DNA of 64,000 nucleotides from an uncultured Butyrivibrio sp. (lineage in GTDB: Bacteria > Bacillota > Clostridia > Lachnospirales > Lachnospiraceae): positions 1 to 64,000 of the forward strand of contig NZ_CAMVPU010000006.1 of the NCBI RefSeq assembly GCF_947169445.1. The letters run 5' to 3'. The notes below the pieces were generated by a model that was given only the letters and a program-made list of their open reading frames with translations, made no database searches and had not been told where the DNA came from. Position 1 is the first letter of the stretch, and each line of letters opens with the position of its first letter. The position numbers were made by a program, and so were the translations under genes. Below, one piece after another: positions 7,818-15,960 of the stretch.

Positions 7818-8756
7818 TTACTTTTCTTTGCCCACAAGATAGTCCTGTACGGAAGTTACAGCATTTGCGCCATCTGCAACGGCTGTAACAATTTGACGAA
7901 GTCTTTTTTTCCTCGAGTCACCGGCAACAAAAATGCCCGGTGCAGAAGTAACTCCATCTTCATTCGCTATTACGTAACCTTTTTCATCACAGTTCACGAG
8001 ATTTTGAAAAATTTCTGTTGTTGGATTAATACCAATCGCCACAAAAATTCCATCGACATTCAAGTCATTTGTTTCATTATTCTTAACGTTTTGAATTTTA
8101 AGAGTTGTAACCTTATCTTCTCCGCTTATTTCCTTGACTACGCTGTCCCAGATTACTTCCACATTCTCAAGTCCAAACAACTCATCCTGCAATATCTTGG
8201 TAGCTCTCAGCTCATCTCTTCTGTGGATCAGATATACCTTGCTGCAGAATCTTGAAAGGAAAATAGCATCCTCTACAGCCACATCACCGCCGCCGTTTAC
8301 AGCTGTAACCTTGCCTCTGTAGAAAGCACCATCACAGGTAGCACAGTAAGAAACTCCCTTACCTATAAACTCCTCTTCTCCAGGAATCTGCAACTTGGAA
8401 TGATGAGCTCCTGTAGCAAGAATTATAGTATGTGTCTCAAATTCTCCGTTATCAGTTACAACTTTATATACAGGCGCCTTTGTATCAGACCCCTCTTCAA
8501 TGCACTCTATTCCAGTAACAGTGGCATCGATAAACTCAGCCCCCTGCTTGTCAGCATGTTCTCTGAACTTCATACCCAGATCAAAGCCATTTACTCCTGG
8601 GATTCCAAGATAATTATCAACCTCATAGGTATCAATTATCTGTCCTCCGCTCACAGGATTTTTTTCTATAATGATCATATTAAGTCCTGCTCTTTTCGCA
8701 TACACCGCTGCTGAAAGTCCTGCAGGGCCGGAACCTATAATAATAAGATCGTACAT
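7818..8756 (-). CDS. trxB: Thioredoxin reductase
   Basis: 312 residues. FAD-binding GSGPAGLSAAVYA at residues 8-20, redox CATC with Cys138 and Cys141, NADPH-binding GGGDVAVEDA with HRRDELRA (basic residues for the NADPH phosphate), and C-terminal GIFVAGD for FAD. It passes electrons from NADPH to thioredoxin in the cytoplasm. AAAGGAGGT stands before the ATG. No thioredoxin gene is adjacent, so the partner is encoded elsewhere; a relative acting on another small redox protein cannot be excluded. Confidence 0.9.
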   Translation of the reverse strand: MYDLIIIGSGPAGLSAAVYAKRAGLNMIIIEKNPVSGGQIIDTYEVDNYLGIPGVNGFDLGMKFREHADKQGAEFIDATVTGIECIEEGSDTKAPVYKVVTDNGEFETHTIILATGAHHSKLQIPGEEEFIGKGVSYCATCDGAFYRGKVTAVNGGGDVAVEDAIFLSRFCSKVYLIHRRDELRATKILQDELFGLENVEVIWDSVVKEISGEDKVTTLKIQNVKNNETNDLNVDGIFVAIGINPTTEIFQNLVNCDEKGYVIANEDGVTSAPGIFVAGDSRKKRLRQIVTAVADGANAVTSVQDYLVGKEK

Positions 8757-8838
8757 ATGAACCTCCTTTACAAAGAAACAATTTAGATTGCGTACAATTT
8801 AATTATACGTTAACACAATTCTTTTTATTTGTAAATAC

Positions 8839-9561
8839 CTAAATCCATCCGCCGTCAATTGTTATTATCTGTCCTGTCATATACTCCGGTGCATCTGATA
8901 ATTTAAGGACCAACTGCGCTACTTCCTCCGCAGATCCAAGTCTGTCCATAGGTATCTCATTTCTAAGCTCCTCCATATCCTCCTGCGTCAGATGCTGTCT
9001 GTTCATATCAGTGTCTATAACTCCGCATGCAATAGCATTTACGCTTATTCTGGATGGTGCCAGCTCTTTTGCCAAAGCTCTGGTAAAAGAATTAACTCCG
9101 CCCTTGGAAGCTGAATAAGCCACCTCGCAGGATGCACCTACACTGCCCCACACCGATGAAATATTGATAATTCTGCCCTTTTGTTTTTTTACCATCATTG
9201 GAGCTGCAAGCTTAGAAGTATAAAAAACCGAATCAAGATTTGTGGACATCACATTTTTCCAGTCACTGACATCCATATCCGTCAAAAGACCTATCCAGGC
9301 CACTCCGGCGTTATTGATAAGAATATCAATATCATCAATCTGTTCAAAAACCTTTTTAAGTTCTTCAAAACTACCCACATCACATTTGAAAGCCTTAGCA
9401 GTAATCCCATACTTTTTTTCAAGTTCTGAAGCATATTTTTCAAGTTCTTCTATATTCTTCCTGCACACCAGAAAAAGATCATCATGCTCCTCGGCAAAAG
9501 AAGCAGCGATGCTGCGACCGATTCCCCGTGATGCTCCTGTAATAAACACTTTTCTATTCAT
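8839..9561 (-). CDS. Short-chain dehydrogenase/reductase, FabG-like
   Basis: 240 residues, classical SDR. Cofactor loop TGASRGIGRSIA (8-19), NNAG at 83-86, and a catalytic set with Tyr149 and Lys153 in YSASKGG after the SSVWGS serine region. Closest in style to 3-oxoacyl-ACP reductases, but there are no fatty-acid genes nearby, so substrate is undefined. GGGAGAATC precedes the ATG. The spacer to cheY holds a TGCCGAG/CTCGGCA hairpin near 9584-9622. Confidence 0.85.
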   Translation of the reverse strand: MNRKVFITGASRGIGRSIAASFAEEHDDLFLVCRKNIEELEKYASELEKKYGITAKAFKCDVGSFEELKKVFEQIDDIDILINNAGVAWIGLLTDMDVSDWKNVMSTNLDSVFYTSKLAAPMMVKKQKGRIINISSVWGSVGASCEVAYSASKGGVNSFTRALAKELAPSRISVNAIACGVIDTDMNRQHLTQEDMEELRNEIPMDRLGSAEEVAQLVLKLSDAPEYMTGQIITIDGGWI

Positions 9562-9648
9562 TTGATTCTCCCATAAAATATAAGTGCCGAGAAAACCTTA
9601 GCTATTCCAAAGTCCCCTCGGCAATAATTGTCGCAAAAATTTATTATT

Positions 9649-10002
9649 TTAGCAATGCGAAAGCGCTTCAAGCACACTTTCTTCTACAAAAGGCTTAGTA
9701 ATAAACTCAGAAGCCCCGTATTTAAGAGCCTCTACTATCTTCTCCTTCTGACCGGCAGCGGTGATCATGATAATTTTTGCATTGTTATCAAATTTTCTTA
9801 TTAGTTTAACTGCTTCAATACCATCAACAACCGGCATGGTTATATCCATTGTGACGATATCAGGCTGAAGCTTGACGTACTGATCGAACCCTTCCTGTCC
9901 ATTAATTGCTTCTCCTACCACTTCATATCCGCCCCTGTCCAAAATATCTTTTAATACTCTGCGGGATGTTCTTGAGTCATCTACTATCAGCACCTTCTTC
10001 AT
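9649..10002 (-). CDS. cheY: CheY-type response regulator
   Basis: 117 residues, a single receiver domain with no output. Acidic pair D8/D9 in IVDDSRTSRR, phosphoacceptor Asp53 in IVTMDITMPVVDG, Thr in MITAAG and Lys in FITKPF are all present. Such stand-alone receivers bind the flagellar switch in chemotaxis. It lies downstream of a CheX-like phosphatase in the same orientation (96-base gap), consistent with a kinase-independent dephosphorylation pair. GGAGGATAG precedes the ATG. Confidence 0.88.
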   Translation of the reverse strand: MKKVLIVDDSRTSRRVLKDILDRGGYEVVGEAINGQEGFDQYVKLQPDIVTMDITMPVVDGIEAVKLIRKFDNNAKIIMITAAGQKEKIVEALKYGASEFITKPFVEESVLEALSHC

Positions 10003-10033
10003 GGTCTATCCTCCGGCATCACAAACATACAAT

Positions 10034-10076
10034 CAAAAAATCCACACTAGCTACGTTTTTCGTAAGAACATGATTT
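10034..10076 (+). repeat. Degenerate one-hairpin copy of the interspersed repeat family
   Basis: AAAAATCCACACTAGCTACG followed by TTTTTCGTAAGAACATGATT lines up with the hairpin half of the family (compare 46556-46600 on the minus strand, which also has the CTAGC loop). The stem is partly decayed. It lies in the cheX-cheY spacer. Confidence 0.5.
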
Positions 10077-10098
10077 AAAATGCAGCTAAAGTGTTCAC

Positions 10099-10986
10099 TT
10101 ATACTATCTCGATATTATTGGATCCTGCTACCATAAATGCCACTTCTCCGCCGCTGATATAAACCGGCAGCACGGTAATTCCTTCTCCTCTGGCCTCTGT
10201 GTAGGAAACAGAAAACTCAGGCGGTTCAAGTTCTATCTTTTGCCCGCTCTTACTCTGTTCTGTCGCATAAAGACCGTTTATACAATTGATGAATTCACAG
10301 ACAGCATCAAGCGCATCTTCTTCTGTCTCAATAAATTCTTCCTTGGTGTAGGATATTGCAACCTTCTGGATATCTTCGTATTTGCCACATATAGCAACGG
10401 TCGCATTTTCATCGCCGTGGAACTTCTGGTATCCAAAAACCTCACCCCTTATGGATGTAGTCTTAAAGGCCTTTCCTATATAAACATGATTATCCACCAA
10501 ACGATACATTGCCTTTACGCCCATCGCAAACATTCCCTGCAGCTGTTTGTCCGAATCTTCAAGGAAAATAGGCACTATCCTGTCGATATCATCAGACTTT
10601 AGTTCCATCATATTGGTAGCTGTAAGTCCTAGTTCGCTTTGATAATCTGCCTCTACCTTATTAATCTGTTCCATGGAAAGAATGATTTCGTCCACAATAG
10701 CCTGAACAAAAGTAAGATAAGAGTTTCCCTGTAACTCCAAAAGACGATTAAGCTGAGCCTGTGTAAGATAACCTTTTTCTATCGCAATATCGCCAAAACG
10801 CATATCCATAGATGCCTGGAGTGCATTTACCTGCTCAGCCTGAGCTATAGTGATCAGCTTCTCTGAAACTGCTATAACGCCAAGCTTAGCCCGGTTATTC
10901 TCCTGAACACGAAAAACATGCCCTAGCTGTTCCTTGGTTATAAGCTGCTTTTCAAGCATGTATTTTCCCAGTAATCTATCCAGCAT
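10099..10986 (-). CDS. CheX-like chemotaxis phosphatase with N-terminal MshEN-like domain
   Basis: 295 residues. Residues about 1-100 contain two helical repeats typical of the GspE/MshE N-terminal domain (LLGKYMLEKQLITKEQL and FGDIAIEKGYLTQAQL); in MshE this fold binds c-di-GMP. Residues about 130-295 resemble CheX/CheC, with the phosphatase ExxN motif at Glu231-Asn234 in CEFINCINGL. Role: removes phosphate from CheY, encoded next. The fusion hints that c-di-GMP or another ligand could tune dephosphorylation (inference). GAGGTAGAG before the ATG; a strong terminator hairpin separates it from the gene upstream. Confidence 0.75.
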   Translation of the reverse strand: MLDRLLGKYMLEKQLITKEQLGHVFRVQENNRAKLGVIAVSEKLITIAQAEQVNALQASMDMRFGDIAIEKGYLTQAQLNRLLELQGNSYLTFVQAIVDEIILSMEQINKVEADYQSELGLTATNMMELKSDDIDRIVPIFLEDSDKQLQGMFAMGVKAMYRLVDNHVYIGKAFKTTSIRGEVFGYQKFHGDENATVAICGKYEDIQKVAISYTKEEFIETEEDALDAVCEFINCINGLYATEQSKSGQKIELEPPEFSVSYTEARGEGITVLPVYISGGEVAFMVAGSNNIEIV

Positions 10987-11050
10987 GTCTCTACCTCATA
11001 AAGAAACAATTGAGCAAACGTCTGTCACTAATCCATTAAAAGAAATAGAA

Positions 11051-11096
11051 AAACGGATATTAGTAGACAATATATATTGTAGACTAATATCCGTTT
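11051..11096 (-). terminator. Long palindromic hairpin after the SseB-like gene
   Basis: AAACGGATATTAGT pairs with ACTAATATCCGTTT (14 bp), with an inner ACAATAT/ATATTGT. It is 13 bases after the 11110 stop codon on the minus strand and symmetrical, so it may work in both directions. Confidence 0.65.
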
Positions 11097-11109
11097 ATAA
11101 ACAAGTGAA

Positions 11110-12423
11110 TTACTGTTCTTGTTCTGTCTTTTCTTCTGCCTTATTTTCATTCATGCGAGTCATTGCCTGATTGAGAGCTCGCTGAATATCTGCATCCTGT
11201 GAAGTTGAAGCTGCGCCGGGTACACCCTTTCCGGAAGCCTTTAACATCTGGTCAGCACGCTGTCCGGCAACCTCAAGAAGCATCATCCTGTCCTTAGGTA
11301 AAATAACACTAAGTCCATCAGGGTTGATTGTAATACCATCCTTGTCATTAACAAACTTAAGCAGATCCTGATACTTGAATACTGCTGCATGCCACTCTGT
11401 GCCGCGAAGTTTTTTACCAAATTCAATTCCATCAGTATATACCGGCAAAAACTGCTTGCCGTCCTTGGCATTCATTACCAGGAACTTGAACTTTGTATCT
11501 TTAGAAAATTTCATCTTCCCATCTTCGAGTACCTCTGCAGGTCCCTCATGCTGCATAGGAACAATGAAATTGGCAGTTCTTACAAGTGAGAGCATTCTCA
11601 TCTCTTTAGCCTTTACGACTTCATCTCTTTTCTCGTATTTAACAGGCCATCTCACTTCTTCCATGAAATCAAGCATTGCAAAATTAAGGGCCGGATTAAT
11701 TGGATTCTTGCTCTGATCGTCATTACTCCAATCACCAGGTGCTGCTACAATTTCATTTCTCTTAAATCTTGCCCTGTAAGCACCGTTATCCACAAGGATA
11801 TTCTCAATACCAATATAATAGAGATAATCAAAAAATCCTCTCTTTAAACCGGATTCATCCTCAGGATTTTCAACCTTAATCTCCTTGACCATGAGCTGTC
11901 TGAACTGTTTGAAAAAGAGCCTTGCAGCATTCTTGGCAAGTTCTTCCTCAAAATAAACGTTACCAAAGCCGTGGTCGATAAAAGGATACCCTGTTGTGGC
12001 ATCGTAAAGGACATACAGAACATCTGCATCTCTGATCCTGCCTAGAAGCTCGTTGTAAACCTTTCTGTGGTTCTTCTCAAATCCCGGAAGAGGAGCCTTT
12101 TTATTGTAAACCTCAAGAGCAGTCAAAAGGAACAACAGCTCCTGTCCTGACAAAAATCTAAGTGAATCTGCGGACATATCAGAATCATAAATCATTTCAC
12201 CGATCTCATTTTTTCTCTCAGGTGAAACAGTATCTTCCATTTCTATAGGCTCTGACTGTGGAGTATTCACAGGATTAAGCTTAGGAAATGTAGGCCACTC
12301 CATGTCTGCGTGTGCATCAATGGCCGCCTGCATCTCTTTTTCCTTCTGAGAAGCTTTATTTTGCTCTTCCTGCTGAATATTCTTGTCAGCTTTTTTCCCA
12401 CCAAATAAATCAAATAATCCCAT
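11110..12423 (-). CDS. SseB-domain protein
   Basis: 437 residues. The C-terminal part (about 290-400: DTKFKFLVMNAKDG, FLPVYTDGIEFGKKL, GLSVILPKDRMMLL) matches the SseB N-terminal domain, a fold found in type III secretion regulators and in many stand-alone Gram-positive proteins of unclear role. The first 60 residues are charged and rich in Lys/Glu/Gln, starting GLFDLFGGKK; the centre (about 60-280) is not recognised. No signal peptide or membrane segment. It starts about 30 bases after the M18 peptidase stop and is likely co-transcribed with it. Function unknown. Confidence 0.7.
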   Translation of the reverse strand: MGLFDLFGGKKADKNIQQEEQNKASQKEKEMQAAIDAHADMEWPTFPKLNPVNTPQSEPIEMEDTVSPERKNEIGEMIYDSDMSADSLRFLSGQELLFLLTALEVYNKKAPLPGFEKNHRKVYNELLGRIRDADVLYVLYDATTGYPFIDHGFGNVYFEEELAKNAARLFFKQFRQLMVKEIKVENPEDESGLKRGFFDYLYYIGIENILVDNGAYRARFKRNEIVAAPGDWSNDDQSKNPINPALNFAMLDFMEEVRWPVKYEKRDEVVKAKEMRMLSLVRTANFIVPMQHEGPAEVLEDGKMKFSKDTKFKFLVMNAKDGKQFLPVYTDGIEFGKKLRGTEWHAAVFKYQDLLKFVNDKDGITINPDGLSVILPKDRMMLLEVAGQRADQMLKASGKGVPGAASTSQDADIQRALNQAMTRMNENKAEEKTEQEQ

Positions 12424-12455
12424 CTAATATCAAATCCTCCTAATAATCAATATCC

Positions 12456-13805
12456 TTAGCTCTCGTAAAAGACCTTCGAAACTGCTGCAAGATACTGTGG
12501 ATCAAGGCTGCCAGCGGTCTCATATGGTGAGTGCATTGCCAGCTGCGCAAGGCCTATATCTACAGTATTAACCGCAACCTGAGTTGTGGAAATATTTCCA
12601 AGAGTAGAACCGCCGGGCATGTCAGAACGATTAGTAAAGCTCTGATAAGGAACACCGGCTTTTTCGCACATAAGCTTAAAGTTTGCAGCTGAAACTGCAT
12701 CAGTTGTATATTTCTGATTAGCATTGTACTTAATTACAACGCCCTTATTCATAACAGGTCTGTTAACCGGATCAGCCTTGTCTGTGTTATTTGGGTGAAC
12801 TGCATGTGCATTATCCGCAGATATCATAAAGCTCTGGGCAACAGCAGTAAAGTACTGCTCTGCAGTCCTTCCAAGGCAGTCGTTGATCCTGGTAAGAGTA
12901 TCCTTCAAAAATGTTGATGCAGCTCCCTGCTTGGTTCCGCTTCCAACCTCTTCATTATCAAAAACGCAATGAACAGCAACATTGTCGGAATCTGCAGCAT
13001 TTAAAAATCCCTCAAATGTAGTATATACGCACTCCTGATTATCAAGTCTTGAACTTCCGATATACTCCATTGACGCTCCCCATACCGTAGGTTTAACCCT
13101 ATTATATAAGAAGAGATCGTGTCCTAAAATGTCTTCCTTTTTTACTCCTGCTGCATCTGCCACAACTTCAAAGAACTTGTCCTTGGCATCAGCATCGCCG
13201 AAAATAGGAAGCATATCCTTCTGAGCATTGTATTTATAGCCGTCATTGGCCTCTCTGTTCATATGAATTGCAAGTGCAGGCAGCATCAAAAGATCTCTGT
13301 CCACATTTACAAGTCTGGATGAAACAGTGTTCTTTTTATCTCTGATAATAAGTCTTCCTGCAACGGAAAGAGGTCTGTCAAACCACTCAGCGCACAGCAT
13401 GCCGCCGTACTTCTCAACGTTGAGCTTGACATAAGCTCCGGGAACTTCCATTTCAGGATTTTCCTTAATCTTAAAGGATGGTGAATCGCTATGACTTGCA
13501 ATCATGTAAAATCCCTTGAAGTCTTTTCGTGGAATCCTGAAAGATATAATAGAAGAATCGTTTCTGGTAACAAAGTATTTGCCTGCTTTGGGACTTGTCT
13601 TTTTGCCATTAGTCAAAGGATTTAATTTCCACTCTTCTGACTCCTTAAGCTCCACATAGCCTTCAGACAAGAGCCTTTTTTTCAGATTAGCTACCACATG
13701 AAAACATGTAGGGCTCTCATCTATGAAATCCAGCATTCTTCCTGTTATATCTGTATATAAACTACTATTTTTTTCCAATTTATTGTTTGCTTTTTTACCT
13801 GCCAT
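12456..13805 (-). CDS. M18 family aminopeptidase
   Basis: 449 residues from MAGKKANNKL; an in-frame ATG three codons earlier has no room for a ribosome site. Metal-binding elements of the M18/M42 clan are seen: ASHSDSPSFKIK, DNEEVGSGTKQGA and SADNAHAVHPN. M18 enzymes are cytoplasmic dizinc aminopeptidases that trim acidic or neutral N-terminal residues, usually as dodecamers. Short C-terminal motif GSTLGNISTTQ is also typical. Divergent from the GH105 gene; the 206-base gap carries the GH105 promoter. Confidence 0.93.
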   Translation of the reverse strand: MAGKKANNKLEKNSSLYTDITGRMLDFIDESPTCFHVVANLKKRLLSEGYVELKESEEWKLNPLTNGKKTSPKAGKYFVTRNDSSIISFRIPRKDFKGFYMIASHSDSPSFKIKENPEMEVPGAYVKLNVEKYGGMLCAEWFDRPLSVAGRLIIRDKKNTVSSRLVNVDRDLLMLPALAIHMNREANDGYKYNAQKDMLPIFGDADAKDKFFEVVADAAGVKKEDILGHDLFLYNRVKPTVWGASMEYIGSSRLDNQECVYTTFEGFLNAADSDNVAVHCVFDNEEVGSGTKQGAASTFLKDTLTRINDCLGRTAEQYFTAVAQSFMISADNAHAVHPNNTDKADPVNRPVMNKGVVIKYNANQKYTTDAVSAANFKLMCEKAGVPYQSFTNRSDMPGGSTLGNISTTQVAVNTVDIGLAQLAMHSPYETAGSLDPQYLAAVSKVFYES

Positions 13806-13931
13806 CGTAACCATCCTAATTAACTTTAAACACCATTTTACAGCACATATTTCTCACATCTTCCTATATTATTATTATCATCAGACTAAGTCAACAGTAA
13901 CAATGATTCTATTGATTATAATAAAAAGTGT

Positions 13932-13974
13932 TTGTAAAAAAGTGGATTTATGCTACAATGTAAGCACTTACATT
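13932..13974 (+). promoter_or_regulatory. Promoter of the GH105 gene with overlapping LacI/CcpA-type operator
   Basis: TTGTAA, a 16-base spacer and TGCTACAAT (extended -10) end at 13959. An 18-base palindrome AATGTAAGCACTTACATT (13957-13974) overlaps the -10 and the start point. Its core TGTAAGCACTTACA differs by one base from the catabolite-response consensus, and LacI-family repressors of sugar genes use similar sites. Repression in the absence of pectin sugars or presence of glucose is inferred. Confidence 0.6.
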
Positions 13975-14012
13975 TTGAACAATCAAATAATAATAGAAAT
14001 GGATGAAAAGTT

Positions 14013-15155
14013 ATGACAAGAGAAGAAACTTACAAGATGCTCAGTGAATATGTTGATTTCCTTCTTGAGAAATCCGATGCAGAGCACCCCTACTGGAACA
14101 TTGAAAAGGTTTTGAGCGGCAAGCCTAACAAATGGAACTACATTGACGGATGCATGATTACCGCTGTTTTATCACTTTATGAAATGACCGGAGAACAGAA
14201 ATATTTAGATTTCACAGACAAATTTGTTGGCTGGTTTGTTCAGGAAGACGGTTCTATCAAGACCTACAGCACTGAAGAATATAATCTTGATAACATTAAT
14301 CCATCCAAGAATCTTTTTAAATTATACGATCTCACAGGAAAAGAGAAATACAGAAAGGCAATGGATACAGTAAGAGCACAGCTTGACACCATGCCAAGAA
14401 CCAAGGTCGGTAACTTCTGGCACAAGAATATCTATCCTTATCAGGTATGGCTTGATGGAATGTACATGGCTCAGCCTTTCTACATGGAGTACGAGCGCCG
14501 CTACAACAAGATGCAGGGTTGTCTTGATTCTTTCAAGCAGTTCAAAAATGTTGAGGCTCTTATGAAGGATTCTAAAACAGGTCTCTACTATCACGGTTAT
14601 GATGAAAGCCGCGAGATGTACTGGGCTGACAAGGACACCGGATGCAGTCCTAATTTCTGGCTCAGAGCCCTTGGCTGGTTCACAGTTGCTCTTGTTGATA
14701 CAGCAGAAGCCATGGATGAATCTATGTACTATGAGTATCGTTATCTTCAGGATATGTTAAAAGATCTGGCTGACAGCCTTATTCCTTTCCAGGATGAAAG
14801 TGGAATGTTCTACCAGGTTGTAGATAAGAAGGATGATGAGCGCAACTATCTTGAGACTTCCGGAACAGCTCTTATTGCTTATGGCTTATTAAAGGGCGTG
14901 CGTCTTGGATATCTTCCTAAGCGTTTCGAAGAAATTGCAATGAAGGCTTTTGACGGAATCACCGAGAAGTATCTTTCACGTAATGAAGATGGCTCACCTA
15001 AGCTTGGTGGCATTTGTCTTGTTGCGGGACTTGGTGGTGCTCAGCACAGAGACGGATCTCTTGAGTATTATTTCTCTGAGCCTGTAGTAGAAAATGAAGC
15101 CAAGGGTGTTGCACCACTTATTCTGGCATATACTGAAATTCTTCGCAGAAAATGA
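14013..15155 (+). CDS. GH105 unsaturated rhamnogalacturonyl hydrolase
   Basis: 380 residues, an alpha6/alpha6-barrel like YteR. Removes the 4,5-unsaturated galacturonosyl residue left by rhamnogalacturonan lyases. The catalytic Asp is Asp148 in VWLDGMYMAQPF; other family marks are NFWLRALGWF, ETSGTALIAYGLLKG and the C-terminal GLGGAQHRDGS. No signal peptide, so it acts in the cytoplasm on imported oligosaccharides. It has its own operator-bearing promoter. The GH28 gene three kilobases away suggests a shared role in pectin use. Confidence 0.92.
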   Translation: MTREETYKMLSEYVDFLLEKSDAEHPYWNIEKVLSGKPNKWNYIDGCMITAVLSLYEMTGEQKYLDFTDKFVGWFVQEDGSIKTYSTEEYNLDNINPSKNLFKLYDLTGKEKYRKAMDTVRAQLDTMPRTKVGNFWHKNIYPYQVWLDGMYMAQPFYMEYERRYNKMQGCLDSFKQFKNVEALMKDSKTGLYYHGYDESREMYWADKDTGCSPNFWLRALGWFTVALVDTAEAMDESMYYEYRYLQDMLKDLADSLIPFQDESGMFYQVVDKKDDERNYLETSGTALIAYGLLKGVRLGYLPKRFEEIAMKAFDGITEKYLSRNEDGSPKLGGICLVAGLGGAQHRDGSLEYYFSEPVVENEAKGVAPLILAYTEILRRK

Positions 15156-15164
15156 TGGTATATT

Positions 15165-15240
15165 GATGGCTCCGCGGAAGGTTATGGCTACCACTACTGT
15201 ATGGTGGCTCCGCGGACGGTTATGGCTGCCACTACTGTAT
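15165..15240. repeat. Two tandem 38-bp repeats between convergent genes
   Basis: Units 15165-15202 and 15203-15240 share GGCTCCGCGGA, GGTTATGGCT and CCACTACTGTAT, differing at four positions. Each holds the palindrome CCGCGG, and the second can fold GTGGC/GCCAC. They fill the space between the GH105 stop and the HAD gene stop; a terminator role is possible but no T run follows. Confidence 0.85.
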
Positions 15241-15245
15241 GGATT

Positions 15246-15725
15246 TTATAGGTGCTCCATAAAGATCATTGGATGAGCGGTGCAGAAGGGCGTCTGCGCC
15301 ATGTACATTCCCAGAGTATCGTCGTTGTCATCCATGAGGACTACGGATTCAGGTAAAATATCCGGAAACAGCTCTTTCACCTTATTAATGACAATTGCAG
15401 GTTTCTCCCTTGCCTCAAGAGTGTAAAAACAATGCGAAGCTGGAATCCCATAGAGTTTCTCCACCATTTCAGACTTCCAGACTTCGTGACCATGAGGCTC
15501 CCTGGATATGCAAAAGAGCCTGTTAACATCGTGTCCCTTGATATAGTCGTATAAAGGCTTTAGTCTCTTGCAATCTGCGTATATGTTCACCTCTCGAAAT
15601 TCAGGCTTTCCATCCAGCTCATGATGAGCATGATGCTGTCCATAATTGTAGCTGGTCAGCGTCCCATCAATATCAAAAAACACAACCGTATCAGGCTTAT
15701 GTAGTATTTCCCATATATTTGCCAT
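15246..15725 (-). CDS. HAD-superfamily hydrolase
   Basis: 159 residues. HAD motif I is FFDIDGTLTSYNYG (nucleophile and acid Asp near residues 18 and 20) and the acidic motif IV is LMDDNDD. The middle is His-rich (GQHHAHHELDG). The protein lacks a large cap and is soluble. It could be a small phosphatase or nucleotidase; substrate cannot be told. Its start, MANIWEIL, has GAGGATTT upstream. Confidence 0.7.
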   Translation of the reverse strand: MANIWEILHKPDTVVFFDIDGTLTSYNYGQHHAHHELDGKPEFREVNIYADCKRLKPLYDYIKGHDVNRLFCISREPHGHEVWKSEMVEKLYGIPASHCFYTLEAREKPAIVINKVKELFPDILPESVVLMDDNDDTLGMYMAQTPFCTAHPMIFMEHL

Positions 15726-15843
15726 TACAAATCCTCAACTTATTCAAACAATATATCTGCTATAGCATGATTTAAGCGAACACTCCGCTTCTGTAATACT
15801 TTTCTTTATCCACTATCGTATAATTCATCTTATTATGCCCACC

Positions 15844-15960
15844 TTACTTCTCATCCAAATCCGCTACTCTTACAGGTTCACCGTTCAGAAGAATGTAGCC
15901 TTTAGGAAGCTTAGAGGCATCACACGTAGCAGTGTAATTCTTCCCATTATCATTCCTCAT
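15844..15960 (-). CDS. Putative 38-residue protein coupled to the S66 carboxypeptidase gene
   Basis: Open frame MRNDNGKNYTATCDASKLPK then GYILLNGEPVRVADLDEK. Its ATG overlaps the stop of the upstream gene as TAATG, a classical coupling arrangement. The composition is hydrophilic with one Cys and no membrane segment. It is below usual gene-caller cut-offs and I do not recognise a family. The 118 bases between it and the HAD gene hold no clear coding sequence, only a weak AAGCG/CGCTT hairpin near 15774-15790. Confidence 0.5.
   Translation of the reverse strand: MRNDNGKNYTATCDASKLPKGYILLNGEPVRVADLDEK

Noticed and set aside
15765..15797. Further copy of the one-hairpin repeat
   Set aside because: TTACAGAAGCG..CGCTT followed by AAATCATGC resembles the family, but the stem is only five pairs and the GTGAGAA tail is missing, so chance cannot be excluded.
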